Origin: Hexactinellida sp. DTS-2022
Lineage: Eukaryota > Porifera > Hexactinellida
Assembly: GCA_028753945.1 (NCBI GenBank)
Contig: JAPNXP010000018.1
Location: 2,791,643 to 2,855,642, forward strand
DNA length: 64,000 nucleotides
Direction of reading: 5' to 3'
How positions within the stretch are numbered: the first letter of the stretch is position 1; every line of letters begins with the position of its first letter. Of this stretch, positions 1 through 11,950 are shown piece after piece. A program made the position numbers and the translations under genes. The notes beneath the pieces are model-generated. The model did not search any database. It was not told the origin of the DNA and saw only the letters and a program-made list of their open reading frames with translations.

Positions 1-1863
1 TGATTGTATTATAGTCCTTCGTTCCTTTTAGTATAGCAGAAAGGAAAGAACAACAACGCGAACACACCTTAGATCCAGGGACAATTGGAAAATGGGAGGA
101 CAAATGAAACATCGGAAGATAATTGAAACATCGAAGGACAATATATCTAATGTCTAACCTTTAGTTAATATTACAGTTCCAAGAAATCATATACGTATAA
201 ATTTTATGGTTAATTTTGTCAAATACAGATTGGATATTAACATTTGTAATTTTTCTTCTCAGAATGATGTCCAAATGGATCACAACAAATGGAATTTGTG
301 TAGTGAACTTGTCTACAGTATATACTGCTTCAGTTGATGAAGACATACTGTTATCAAACAATATTTTGAATTGCTGTTTTCCATAGTGATAACTCGATTT
401 TTTTTTTAAACCCCAAGACTTGGTGTAATTCCTATTTTTCCATGTGAATGCACTGTTATATGACAAGCAGATTCATCAACTTTTCGGATTGAACAATAGT
501 GTAATGACATCAATAATCATATAGCTCAATTACTCAAGGAATAGAATAGTTGACAAATTGCTTTCAAAAATCAGTTGACTGATTATAAATTTACAAGGCA
601 TAATTTATCAATAAAGAAATTTAATTAATTCAGAGCAACCAACTGAAACTAAGATAAATTGAGGTTAGTTTAAACATGATTTATTAAAATATATGCTGAA
701 CAGGAAATATTTTTAAAAGAACAGAAAAGCACCTAAATGTACAAACAAATTACTAATTCTAATTATTTGATTTTTCAGTTATGAAATATAGTGGTCAAAG
801 TCAGTTAAATACCCATCAACTAGGGGAAAACATGAGAAGTAAAGAAATTTGGTATATGCTGAAAATAAAGTAAATCTATTAAATAAAGCTCTACAATATT
901 GGTTCCCATGTCATAGTTCCGAAGGATCCGAATAAAATTTATATTTAAAATCACTTCTGAGTGTATATAAGTAGAAAGATTTTAGCGGTAGCCCTCTAGA
1001 CCCCCTTAAAGTTGCTCGCTAAGCTCGCATTATTTCTTGGCCCCCTTTTCTATATCCGCTATTGCAGGATATATCAAATTGAATTGAATTGAAGCAATCT
1101 AATTGAGTCTTTGAGTTTGTGGATATCTTATCCAAAACATTCCAAAATCGGATTCAATGACGAAAATTATAATTTTTGTAAGATCATTATTTTGAAGCAG
1201 TTGACCGAATTATTTGAAACTTGCACAATTTAATCTTGTATCTAGTATTGTATCTAGTATACTTTAAGCCTGTCTTTAACTTTACTATAAGTTCGGTTTC
1301 TATTCCCCTATAACTATAACATAATCAGTAGAAAACAATACACTCACTCACGCACAAAAATAGAATTATAATTATATTGATTAGGTGTAGATACTAGAGC
1401 ATATACAGTAGATGCCGGTTATAGCACATCGTCGGAACTGCACCTAATGTGCTTACAACTGAAATGTTCTTATAACCGACATAAATTATTCAGGCTATAT
1501 GGGAACCGTTTTCCAACATAGTGTTCTTAAATCCGATATGTTCTTATAACCGGTGTGCAAATATCCGACATCGTAGTAAACTTACATTTTAGTAAATTGG
1601 ACGGCCAAAATAAGTATACGTAACCCTGATATATACGAGTTTCGGCGCCACTGTTCGCGAATACTGGAAATAATTTGATGAGCATGAAATAACGTCAAAA
1701 ATAATGGTGTGTCGCAAAGACCAGGTTCTCTAATACACTGCCACAAGTACATATTCTTAAAGTAGTAATAATAAATCCGGACGGAAGGTAAATTGGGAGA
1801 ACAAGAACAAAAAACTTGTAATGTATTGTAATATTAACTTAAGTTCTAATAGATGACACGTAC
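1..1863 (-). other. Downstream UBR4 intron (incomplete) at left edge
   Basis: AT-rich non-coding sequence after the hemi-RING exon. Around 1405-1600 are repeated motifs TTATAACCG and CAGTAGATGCCGGTTATAGC that look like one end of a TA-flanked MITE whose other end I could not fix. A minus-strand open frame at 161-466 is discussed among the rejected items. No other gene is seen. Confidence 0.6.
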
Positions 1864-2053
1864 CAGAAACACAACTATATCCCTGAGTTTTTCTTGGCTT
1901 ATTCTCGAATTCATCCATAATACAGCACTTTGCAAAAGTATAAATCCCCAAAATCTTTCTTGGGTGACTGTCATAACCTTCCATGCAAATACAACAGGTC
2001 AAACCAGATTCATCATTCAAAGATTGTACTTCATCTAGAAATTTCATCTCCAC
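1864..2053 (-). CDS. UBR4: UBR4 coding exon with first half of hemi-RING (transcript order 9)
   Basis: Sixty-three codons plus one base: VEMKFLDEVQSLNDESGLTC, CICMEGYDSHPRKILGIYTF, then ENKPRKTQGYSCVS. It matches the UBR4 hemi-RING: GLTCCICREGYKFQPTKVLG, IYTFTKR and ENKPRKQQGYSTVS. The C-x2-C zinc pair (CCIC) is intact and GIYTF is exact. Acceptor TTGTTTCAG, donor TTTCTG/GTACGT. In the family the next residues are FNIVHYDCH with the remaining zinc ligands; they are not in this exon and were not found to its left, so the gene runs off the window. Confidence 0.96.
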
Positions 2054-2608
2054 CTGAAACAAATAAACTAATAATGTAATATTTAACTACTGGATTGGTA
2101 ACATTTTTGTATATTTAAGAGCATGCAGCAAAACAGAAAACAAAGAAATATAACCAGTAATATTTAAAGAAATATATTTTTAGAAATTGAGTTAAAAACT
2201 ATTAGTATGTAAGTGGTCTTTGTATATCTATTAAATACGAAGATGACTAATACTTGGATAATGAATTATTCATGAATAAGTCAAAAATGAATAATTCATG
2301 AATAATTGAACTATTTGACAAGAACAATTCATATATTATAGAATTACTCGAAGTGAATATTTGAATAATCCGTTAGTATTTGAAAATTCAGAAATGAATT
2401 ATGTCTACTTCAATAATTTAACTATTGGAAAATAAAAATTGATGAATAATTGAATTTTTTGAAATGGATAAATCATGAATAATTTAATAAATTACTCTCA
2501 AGGAGTGATGACTAATTCATCAATTATTCATGAGCATTCCAAATTTTCCTGATTCCTTAATAAATTAGACTAAATCGTGACCTACGTTATAATAAGGCCT
2601 GTTCATTA

Positions 2609-2903
2609 GTGTTAAATTTTGGACCATGGATGTCGGTTAAGTCCATTGATTCTTTTTAGAATAAAATGTTATAGTTAAGAGATAATTAACCCAGTAGTAA
2701 CCCAGAACGAAGATATTAATACCTTGCTACCCTTGCAGTCGGTTCGTGTCGAAAACACTCCAAAAATAAAGAAAGTTAAACCCAATTAGTTGTTATTATT
2801 CTTCAAATGTTTATTACTACTTGGTTAATTATCTCTAACTATAACATTTATTGTAATAATAATCAATTGACTTAACCGACATCCATGGTCCAAAATTTAA
2901 CAC
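2609..2903. mobile_element. Near-perfect palindromic MITE, 295 bp
   Basis: The left end GTGTTAAATTTTGGACCATG is repeated inverted at the right end, and the arms continue through ATGTCGGTTAAGT and a TAGTTAGAGATAATTAACC-like stretch, so most of the element can fold on itself. No TSD could be fixed. The right flank CTGGCGCCGCCTCTG resembles the end of a G-rich hAT-like MITE, so this may be nested in an older one. Confidence 0.7.
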
Positions 2904-3253
2904 CCCTGCCGAAAGATCCTGGCGCCGCCTCTGATTCAAACTACTAAAATTACAAATAAATAGTAATGATCATTATTGTTTTGATAGAATCCTTTGATTT
3001 CTATTCCACTGAGTATAATTATTAGAATAAGAATGACTGTTCATAGACAGTAACACAGTTATTATTGGTATGGAATCATACTCAATGTTACAATAATACT
3101 TCATTAGGTCTATGTAACTTCAGAGTTAGTTGAAGTTATTTATAGTAACTAATTTGAATTGCGAATTTAGTTTTCAGTTTTGGGAGCATTTCTCCATTTT
3201 CTCCAATTTTGATCAATCTCTGTCCAGAAGAGACTTTAATCATATACACTGAG

Positions 3254-3436
3254 CAGGGGTGGATCTAGAAGGGGGGTGCGCACCCCCCACAAAATTTTAT
3301 CCTATTAGAAAATTTCATTCTATTTTGAATTTTAGTCCTATTTTGTTGAACACTTGGCCGAGAAGATTTAATGAAAAAAACTCATCCAAAATTTGCCCCC
3401 CCCCCCCCCAAATTTGAGTGGCTAGATCCACCCCTG
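3254..3436. mobile_element. hAT-type MITE, 183 bp, 8-bp TSD
   Basis: Ends are CAGGGGTGGATCTAG and its inverse CTAGATCCACCCCTG. The 8-bp duplication ACACTGAG lies at 3246-3253 and 3437-3444. Runs of G near the left and C near the right are part of the inverted repeat. The TIR start CAG and 8-bp TSD fit the hAT superfamily. The element at 32562 is a longer relative. Confidence 0.88.
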
Positions 3437-4048
3437 ACACTGAGGATACGTAGTAGAACAATCAATACGTAGTAGAATAATCTATAACAAAAGAAGCAAG
3501 AAAAAATAATTGTATTTTTTAGTTTAGTGGCATAATTATTTAAAACCATGACATTATAATTGCGAAACCCTAATTGATAAGATAATGTTTGACCGTTAAA
3601 CACAATTTCTTTAATATATCCCAATTCCAAACTCCACAGAAACAACAAAGTTTCCATACATCATTAAATCTCTCTGCAATAAAATTTATTTAAATACTCA
3701 TCAACAGGCTGCGGGATGGTCCAGAATAGAATTCCATATTTAAAGATCCACAGTTGTCAATTCTGAGAAACGTTTCACATAATATGCAAATACATATTAC
3801 CACATAATGAGAAGGATATTTAAGTGAGCCCCTATCCACTAAATCAATCAAAGTAAACTAGGAGCCAACGTCATTGCTAACTTTTAGGAATTTATCTGAT
3901 GATAAAAGATGATGGTAAGATTGACAGCTGCTAGACTTCCTAAAGTAAAGGAAGACTGCATATCCTGCTAAATAAAAGAGTCATTCCACTTGAGAAACTT
4001 TCTATTTCAGGGACTGAAATTTCATTAAATGTGGTTACATAAAGTTCT

Positions 4049-4488
4049 GTTGTATGACGGTTTGCTTACCATGACAGTTTACTTACCTCTATTAATATAA
4101 CCATATTTAACCATGGACACTTTCTATCCATGACGATTTACTTAGAGTATTTGCTATGGATTCACACTTAACACTTCCAATTACAAAACTACACTAATAA
4201 GGATTCTTATCTCAAATTCTAATTGGAAAATGTCATTATGGCCCAAAATATCTAATGCTAATATGGAAATTATTAGATGCTATGTTGTGCAAATGTCAAA
4301 TTATGAAATTTGAATTTGAATTTGAGATGTGAATCCTTATAAATATAGATGTGTAATAGGAAGTATCAAATGTGAAGCCATTGCAAAGACGGTAAGTAAA
4401 CCGTCATGGATAGAAAGTATCCATGGTTAATTATTGTGATAGCAATATAGGTAAGTAAACTGTCATGGTAAGTAAACCGTCATACAAC
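4049..4488. mobile_element. Long-inverted-repeat element, 440 bp, 6-bp TSD
   Basis: Starts GTTGTATGACGGTTTGCTTA and ends with the inverse; flanked by AGTTCT at 4043-4048 and 4489-4494. Arms of more than 100 bp include repeated TTTACTTACC and CCATGGA motifs, and the centre continues as an imperfect palindrome. It has no coding capacity. The superfamily is not clear from a 6-bp duplication. Confidence 0.8.
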
Positions 4489-7059
4489 AGTTCTATATCG
4501 TTTTGATCCACATTACAACAATAAAAAATATATTATTATTGCACACTATTATCTCATCATAGGGTGTAATTGAACATATTCGGAATTTTATATGGCTTCA
4601 ATATTTCGAATTATTGTATCACTATGATGTTGTCAAAAACTAATGATGACGTTTGAGACCTATAAATACCGATTTAACTACAAAACATAACAACCAAAAT
4701 AACAACCATACTATACAACACCAAACAAAGGTTATCGCTGATAAAAAACAGTGTTTCTAGTAACGAAATTATGTTGTATGTTATATTGTCTGAGTCAGTT
4801 GAGTCATGAAAAGTATCATCATAGCTATATTTTATAAACATATCATAATAATATAATAACATTACTAAGTAGAGCAAAATATTCGAAAATAGTGCATTTA
4901 CTCGGACTTTAATAGTAAATAATAATGTATTCGGGTGTCTGCGGGACTAAATATGGTTTTAATTAATAGGGCAGATGAAATACAAATGATTCATGTTGAT
5001 ACCGCATTTCTCAATTGCCCTCATTTGCATATTTTTAACTATTGAAGATCTAACAATACAAGTAAATTAATTCAAACGAAGAAAATGTTGAGAAGAGGAA
5101 AATCTGTATAATTAGTTGATGAATACGTACAATATTATTGTTATTAAATAGAAGAAATAAAATACTTTCGAAACATGTCATCACATTGTTGTTACTATTT
5201 AAATAAGATATCCTAGAGATTAAAAGAGAAATGGTATTTTTTCCAGCTTAAATTTAAACAAGCAAGTTGATATCATATATATTACTTCAGTTAGATAAAT
5301 TGGAATGTTTCCCCTAATAATTATCCACTATTGAAACGGTTTTATAGGTTTTCGACTATGCTGAATCCAAAATAAGTCAATAATTTTATTTAAATAACCT
5401 TAATTTAAACAATCTTTCTCCTACTTTGACCACTGTGAAGAGATAGCACCATATTTTAGAGCGTAAACTTTTAGAATGTTCGAAAGTTGGAGTCTGCGTT
5501 AGCTTTCCAAAATTTGGTTAAATGAGATCTGGTAGTGAGAACCTGACATCTGTCTATATAACCGAAGTGGTGCTCCAGCGGATCATTTTGAATTATTGCA
5601 GTTAGAAGGTACTGGTATTAGCAGTTTTCGGTAAGTTGTTTGACCAGTAGTGGTAATGCCTTGCATGTGTGTCGGAAACTGGTAAAGGTTTGTGAAACCA
5701 ATGGCCCGCTCTACAAAATAGCTCATATCCCAAAAGATACGTTTTGAATTACTTAAAACATCTACAAACTATATATATGGTCCTTTTCCAGTGCTTAGCC
5801 CAAAGAAAAGGATAAATTTGTGCTTTACAGTAAATTCCGATTTATTCAAGTATGCGATATCGTTAATTATCTGATGATTCATATAATTTTGGTATGATCC
5901 CAATTCCCATCCAGCATCAGAGTGCATCGGATCTTGGATCCGGTTCCGAATCCGTAGGATTTAGTGATTTTGTGTGGATCCAGGAATAAAATTACCGGAT
6001 GCGGATCCGTATTAGTATAGAATCAATAGATAATTTTAGCATATCTTCCAAATTAATAAATAACATAATTAAATTGACAATATATTTCATTGAATAAATA
6101 AATTGTATCCTTCACCTGTGAACGATTATAACACATTTTTTATAAGGAGCACATAATATAGAAATCCAGGCAGAGAGCCTCCGTTTTCCAGAGCTTAACT
6201 ATATTTTCATTATCAAAGCACGAAGCGGGACGGTTACAAGATAACCATACAGGGACCACAAGTTGTGTTGAGCACATTTCTGCTTCCAAGCAATATCGGA
6301 AGTTTTGTGTAACTTCCTTGCTGAACAAGTACGAGTGTTTAAGCCTGAAGTATCAACAAATTAAATAGCTTTAATTCCTTCACCTCATGCTGATATGCAG
6401 TAAAGGAAGATAATTAGAAATTTCTATTCAGATTTACTATGACTATTAAAGAACAGTGTTTTAAAAATGAATTCCCAAGTTATATATTAATGGAAATTTG
6501 AAGTTAAAATATACCGAAAAATTACGATTTATAGAAAGGGCCGGCGATAGCCATGTGCCACATGTGCGACATGTGCGTCCGCACAGGGCCCCACAAATTT
6601 TTTAGATTGTTTATAGGTGGCCCATTGAATTAGAATATCCCGGAAATGTTGTCAAGACTGACTAACCCAGCTATCCTTTCAATTTAAAAATGAAAGAGCA
6701 GGAAAAATTGTTAGAAATGGTAAACACGTTTGCAGGATAGTAATTCAATTTTAAAATTTTTAGATAGATATTTATTATCTACTCAAAGAGCGAGAACCCG
6801 TAGAGGTTTATTATATGTCGCGATGCGACTGAGACGTTCGATTTTAAAAATTTGCAAACTAAATAGTAACTCCCATGAAATTCACTTTCTCAGGGTACCC
6901 GTGGTAAATTTGTATTTGCTAATTTTGGGGGGACTATTATTGGAGGTAGGCGATTATTCGAAAAGGGGCTACTATTAGAGTATATACGGTTTGTTGGACC
7001 GTGTGGAAGAATAGATTAATAGCTAAACACGTCATCCATTAAAGAAAAAAAATAAAAAA

Positions 7060-7140
7060 TAAAACACACACCAACCGCTTCGCGGTTGGTGGTGTGGTTG
7101 TGATTTGCAGCAAAGCAGCATAGCAAGCGAAGCGCGCTAG
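7060..7140 (+). mobile_element. Helitron 3' terminus (partial)
   Basis: A GC-rich hairpin CCAACCGCTTCGCGGTTGG is followed by AAGCGAAGCGCGCTAG and then T. This matches the 3' end of the complete Helitron at 8070-8585 and the family rule of a hairpin before CTRR. The 5' end of this copy was not located. Confidence 0.65.
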
Positions 7141-8664
7141 TTCATTTGAAATTTCAATTAATTTGAACACAAACTACGCCGATAAATATACTTTAGAATT
7201 ATATCAAATGCATAGTTCCATCTGTGGTTTTCAGAATTCTAAAAACAACATATTTCATTTCACTCTGAATTACATTGCATAAGGAATCGTCGTTATTTTG
7301 TAATCAAATATATACAAAATGAGTTGCTAAATACATCTTTCTATACTGATTTATTGTTACAGTATTGCATTTTAATTTTGATAGAGGGTAAAAGCTCTTA
7401 TGTCCAAAATTGTTCGAAAATTATTAAAATTGAAATCTCAGGTACTGGAAAAAATGTTCATCAAACAACAACGACAATCTTTGACAGGTTATAGATTAAT
7501 ATTGCAAGAAATACTTATGGAAATTTTTGAATAAATTAGCGAATTGCAGTGTCACTTTGTGTTGCTATTAAATTTTAAAAACTAAATATTCGCTACTATT
7601 AAGAAGCATATCTTATTGGTTATGCAAATGTATGGCAAATATTGCATAATAAGAACAACTGAGCACATAAGGACAATTTCATCAATCAGCGCAACGCGCT
7701 ATGAACTCATTTTGGATTTTGAAATTGAAGTAAGTAAGTTTTGTACATTCGGAGGCGATTTAGCGTGATGCACCAGAGACTGCTATGCTAGAAAAATTGA
7801 TTTAAATATTCTATGAGTTATAATACACATCATCATTACATTCAGTAAACATATACCACCTTTACATGAGTGTATAAATCCTTTTATTCCTTGGGAACTG
7901 GAATGTTCTGAAATCTTCACCATGTTTTAGATATTTGAACAATAATCATGGGTGAATATTAACAAACTAAAAATTTTATGTCATTGACAACAAATCACCC
8001 AGAACTAAACCTAAGAGACTGTATACATCATTTTTTAATCTGCCATTGAATTCACAGCTATCAATAACATCTATACTAATAAAACACAAACCTGTATATG
8101 TGTATATGTGTATATGTGTATATATTTGTTTGTATGTTACGAGTTGATTGAAGAAAGTGGACGGTTTCCAAATGTGATTTTTGGCATATAGGGGTAACTT
8201 TTTGCACCCGCCAACAAGTTGAGGTTTCCACTCAAAATTTCTCACACCTCGACAAGTTATGACGTCATTGTCACATTTTCGAGAACCCTGGAAAGTCATA
8301 TAATCGCGCATAATTCGCGCCCTCTAAGAGATAAAAACCTGAAAATTTAATAGAACATGTACATTAATGATGCGGACACGTTGGTCACACCAGATCGCCA
8401 CTATGCTAACTCATTATCACATGATGACGTCATCATAAAAATTTCACATTGTTAAATTTGACTATTTAGACCTATTTACCCTATATAATCAATATTAGGA
8501 GTATATAAACCACACAGCAAACGCGAAGCGGTTGGTGTGTGGTTGTGTTCTCCCGCGAAGCGACCTAGCAAGCGAATCGCGCTAGTATATGTCAATAATA
8601 CTTCACTTTTAAATACCGCAACACAAATGCCTATTTCCCATAAATTGCAGATTTAAGCCACTGT
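7141..8664 (+). repeat. R1 repeat copy A (interrupted by a Helitron)
   Basis: First of three copies of a roughly 1.1-kb non-coding repeat (others at 17811-19495 and 48757-50142). It contains the shared landmarks GCGCAACGCGCTATGAACTC and AAGCCACTGTG at its end. Its left end is replaced by the Helitron terminus at 7140. R1 termini in copy C (CAGTGGCTTAA) suggest a non-autonomous hAT-like element. No gene. Confidence 0.8.
8070..8585 (+). mobile_element. Non-autonomous Helitron, 516 bp
   Basis: Begins TCTATACTAATAAAAC directly after A and ends CGAATCGCGCTAG directly before T, with a GC hairpin region near the 3' end. These are Helitron hallmarks (5' TC, 3' CTRR, insertion between A and T, no duplication). 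R1 copies B and C lack it: there CAATAACC runs straight into TATATGTC, which proves the boundaries. A TGTATATG microsatellite lies near its start. No Rep/helicase is encoded. Confidence 0.9.
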
Positions 8665-8937
8665 GATTCAGTATCGTCGAAGAAACGCGGTAGTTGGAAT
8701 TGACAGTTGAAAAAATTGTACTATCTGCTTGAGCCATGTGCATTGGGAATGGAAACTAGGAATATTTATTGATATTCTTGATTCCTTCTAAAATTAGGGG
8801 ACACCTAAAGCACAATTAGTTTTTCCCATTGACTAATAACTTAAAATCGTTAAGAGTATAGCAAAGAGCCCTTGACTTAAAAAGGCCCCGGTCTTAACGA
8901 GAGTTGAAATTCTAGTGCACCTTATATGTTTAGTCTA

Positions 8938-9501
8938 CACTAACCGGCCAAAAGTATTTGAACAATGGGGATTTTAATGCACACACAATACTCGTCTGGC
9001 AACTTATTAATGGCTATCTAAACTACTCTGAAATGACTATAAATATCTTACAACAGATATACATTACAAAATATAGTGATTTCAATTCAATTTTGAAAAT
9101 AGCCACGAAGTGGCATAAGTGTTTCTGCCACGTGCCACTTGTGAGATAAGTGGCACAAATAGAAATGTGGCTGTATCACAGTGGAAAATATTCGGATTGA
9201 TTTGAAATTATGCACTTAGAGTAATCAAACCATGTGGAATTCAAATCTGATATCAGAATAAATATATTAACATTGCATCTTAATGATAACAAATTAATTA
9301 TTTATTTTGCTAATTAAATATTTAATGAGTTTAACGCCTCCATAAAAATGTAATTTTGAAAATTTTGCTGTTTTATAATACTTTACAAATCGTTTCATGT
9401 AAATCGCCATTTTGTAGCATCTACTAATGTTATTATGCTTGTATAACCTCAAATGTCTAAATGCAAATTATTGCTGTTCAAATACTTTTGGCCGGTTAGT
9501 G
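8938..9501. mobile_element. Tc1/mariner-like MITE, family T, 564 bp
   Basis: TIRs CACTAACCGGCCAAAAGTAT and inverse, flanked by TA at 8936-8937 and 9502-9503. The centre has palindromic TGCCACGTGCCACTTGTG and GTGGCACAAAT motifs that recur in the copies at 11392, 31507 and 35021. Non-coding. Confidence 0.9.
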
Positions 9502-9678
9502 TAATGTATTAGCTGTGCACTAAAAAAAAGACATCAATTCTACACCTCATACTTATCTTAATATCGCACTGTTTGTGAAATTGGAACTGTAGCAAATTTG
9601 TATCACGATTTATGCTTGTCAGTAATTGATCAGTTCTAATCACTGTTGTGCGGGATCGCTTGATAACAAGTTTGTCTA

Positions 9679-9883
9679 ACTGTTTAGAACACTTGTATTC
9701 TACTTTAAATTAGGGACTCAATAGTTTTTGGTGATGACATCAACTTTCAATTTAAAGCTTTGGATATCTCAAAAATTATGCCAAGTAATCGCCTAAGCAT
9801 CAAATTGAAAGTTAATATCATCACCAAAAACTATTGAGTCCTTAAATATAGGTACAATAGAAGTATTCTAAACAGTGAAACCT
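9679..9883. repeat. Palindrome, 205 bp
   Basis: ACTGTTTAGAA at the left is inverted at the right, with arms continuing through GGACTCAATAGTTTTTGGTG and ATCAACTTTCAATTT. The unpaired centre is about 40 bp. It looks like a foldback-type MITE; no duplication was established. Confidence 0.7.
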
Positions 9884-10306
9884 TGATATGAAAATTAGTT
9901 GCCAACTCTTAAGACTTCATTAATACTGCGAGTTTAAATGCATGACAAGATATTATTACGAATGGAATATTTGGTTACACATTTGTCAAGATAGAATTTC
10001 AAACATCTGATTTTCTCTTAAAAATAAGTATTATCAATACATAAGCATAGGGTTAGCACACAAAATGTAATTAACGCAAGTTGATACAGGAATCAAAGAA
10101 GCGGTATAGGTTCTTTACACATCATATACGGAAACTGTATAGATGGTTTCTAATTTTTAGAAATAGATTTTATAGTGCGAAAAACGAAGAACATTTTAAT
10201 TTGTAACTTTCGAAGGCCTCGAAGTGGACAAGGTGCACAAGGTAGTAATAATATTCAAATCTTGTAGAAAATATTATATATACATAAAACACAATTATGG
10301 ACTTAC

Positions 10307-10527
10307 TTTCCCATCAGAAATAGTGATTCCGAGTTCTTTTAGAGATCTTGCCTGAAAAGCTTGAGCTTCTTGCATTCTTTTTATTTTTGTTACTTTTCTG
10401 GTTCTAACAACTTCCCCAAAAATAACTTCATTAGCATTCAAACTATCAAGCAAATTTTCAGCAAGAGAACCAATTCCTTTAACAGTAGTAGTTTTTTCAG
10501 TATAATGTAATTGAGGAATAATACCAC
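10307..10527 (-). CDS. UBR4: UBR4 coding exon (transcript order 8)
   Basis: Two bases and 73 codons: GIIPQLHYTEKTTTVKGIGS, LAENLLDSLNANE, then a basic helical run ending SLKELGITISDGK. It matches UBR4 SIPNLHKLEQVSSDEGIGTL, AENLLEALREHPDV and the lysine/arginine-rich helix before GTLGMTTNEKG. This stretch leads into the C-terminal hemi-RING. Acceptor ATTCACAG, donor GGGAAA/GTAAGT. A 151-bp MITE lies 45-50 bp upstream of the acceptor, between it and the likely branch-point region or just beyond it. Confidence 0.95.
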
Positions 10528-10578
10528 CTGTGAATGTTGTCAAGAGATAATTCTTTTTAACAGAGATAAGATCTTAAG

Positions 10579-10729
10579 CAGGGCCGGCGAAAGCGGTCAG
10601 GCCGGTCAGGCCAATAGCCTGGCCACTCTTTCATCAAATGGTCAGGCCAATAGCCTGGCCACTCTTACGTCACAGGTTAGGCCGTTCAAGCCATGGCCTG
10701 ATCACTTTATAATTACTTCCGCCGGCATG
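10579..10729. mobile_element. GC-rich MITE next to UBR4 exon 8
   Basis: Starts CAGGGCCGGCG and ends CGCCGGCATG, flanked by CTTAAG at 10573-10578 and 10730-10735. Inside, GGCCAATAGCCTGGCCACTC occurs twice, about 36 bp apart. It sits within 50 bp of the UBR4 splice acceptor at 10527. Confidence 0.75.
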
Positions 10730-11391
10730 CTTAAGTAAATATAAATATTTTAAATCAATATATACATATATACGTATATATAAATATATTATATAAGATC
10801 AGAATTTTACGCATTTCAAATAACGTCTCAATATTGTTATTCGAAGAAGTTATAATATCCAAGAAAATATTCACATCTTCCATACCAAAGGGTACAAAAC
10901 CTAAACCAAAGAAATCAGATGGTTGTCCCCTGTTGAGCAGCAGCTAGGACTCAAATGTATATATAGATTTTGTGAGTCTGTAATTTTTAAATTTTTATTA
11001 TAGAATGCTAAACAAAGACTGTACTTTAATATGGCGGGAGGAAATTGTTTGGCCCAATCTGTTATTTGTATAAATTTTGCCAGTGGATACAATTCTAACA
11101 TTCAATTTTGTTTATTCAATATCAAATAACTTTAAATAAATACTGTTTGTTCGCCATATCCCAAGGGTAAGAGAGGTCCAAGAAGTTGTACAAATACAAA
11201 AATGAGAAAATTTATATATGGAGTCGGTATTTTAATAATATTTCTAACCAAAGTTTATCTGAAGAATAGACAAATGTTTATAAGTAAATATAACATATAT
11301 ACAGAAAACTTAAATAGATAATTTTCCATTGAACTCATGTGGTTAAGAATCAAGATACGTACTCAGATTTTGAAAAAATCTGACAAAACTA

Positions 11392-11950
11392 CATTAACAG
11401 GCCAAAATATTAGAACAACAATAATTTATATTAGTACTAACAAGCTTCTATCAAAATAATAACAATTGTAGATGCTTCAGTATGTAAATTTATAAAAAAC
11501 AATGTTTAAAATATTAAAATATGCCAAAATCTTTGAATCTTCATTTTAATGGAGGTGTTAACTCACTAAATATATAATGAGCAAATAAATAAATAATTAT
11601 GATCATTATGAGGAAAATATAATAAAAAAATTTGATAGCAGAATTGAATTTCACATGGTTTAATCACTCTAGGAGCAAAATTTAAATAATTTAGATTGTT
11701 TTACTGAGATACAGCGACATTCCAATTTGTGCCTTTTGCCACAAGTGGCACGATGCAAAGACACTTATTCCACTTCATGGATGTTTGCTAAAACGACATG
11801 AAATTAGATAATCATCCAATTTCTAACTATAGTAATATATTTATTGTCATTTCAGAGTAGTATAAAACTATAAACATCCTTTAATGAATTAACTGACGAA
11901 TATTGTGTTGGCATGAAAATTCCTCTTCAAATACTTTTGGCTGGTTATTG
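11392..11950. mobile_element. Tc1/mariner-like MITE, family T, 559 bp
   Basis: Left end CATTAACAGGCCAAAATATT, right end the inverse of CAATAACCAGCCAAAAGTAT; TA at 11390-11391 and 11951-11952. It carries the family's central TTGCCACAAGTGGCACGATG in the orientation opposite to the copy at 8938. Diverged from that copy. Confidence 0.85.

Larger units (their letters stand above)
2054..10306 (-). other. UBR4 intron, 8.25 kb, repeat-filled
   Basis: Holds short elements listed separately: palindromic MITE, hAT MITE, a long-inverted-repeat element, R1 copy A with a Helitron, a Tc1-like MITE and a palindrome. Positions 2250-2550 are a low-complexity run built on variants of GAATAATTCATGAATAA. Positions 4500-7050 show no gene; 5930-6000 has a GGATCCG-rich patch also seen near 46900, and 6537-6600 a GC-rich patch starting GGGCCGGCGATAGCC like the MITE at 10579. 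Confidence 0.85.

Noticed and set aside
161-466. A minus-strand frame that, after a possible acceptor near 316, reads on in phase from UBR4 exon 9 (DKFTTQIPFVVIHLDIIL).
   Set aside because: The phase fits and VVIHLD vaguely resembles the UBR4 IVHYDCH segment, but the Cys and His zinc ligands are absent and the rest shows no UBR4 similarity, so it is probably chance in AT-rich sequence.
10511-10738. Plus-strand frame over exon 8 and the neighbouring MITE.
   Set aside because: It is antisense to UBR4 exon 8 and runs through a GC-rich tandem duplication of a MITE.
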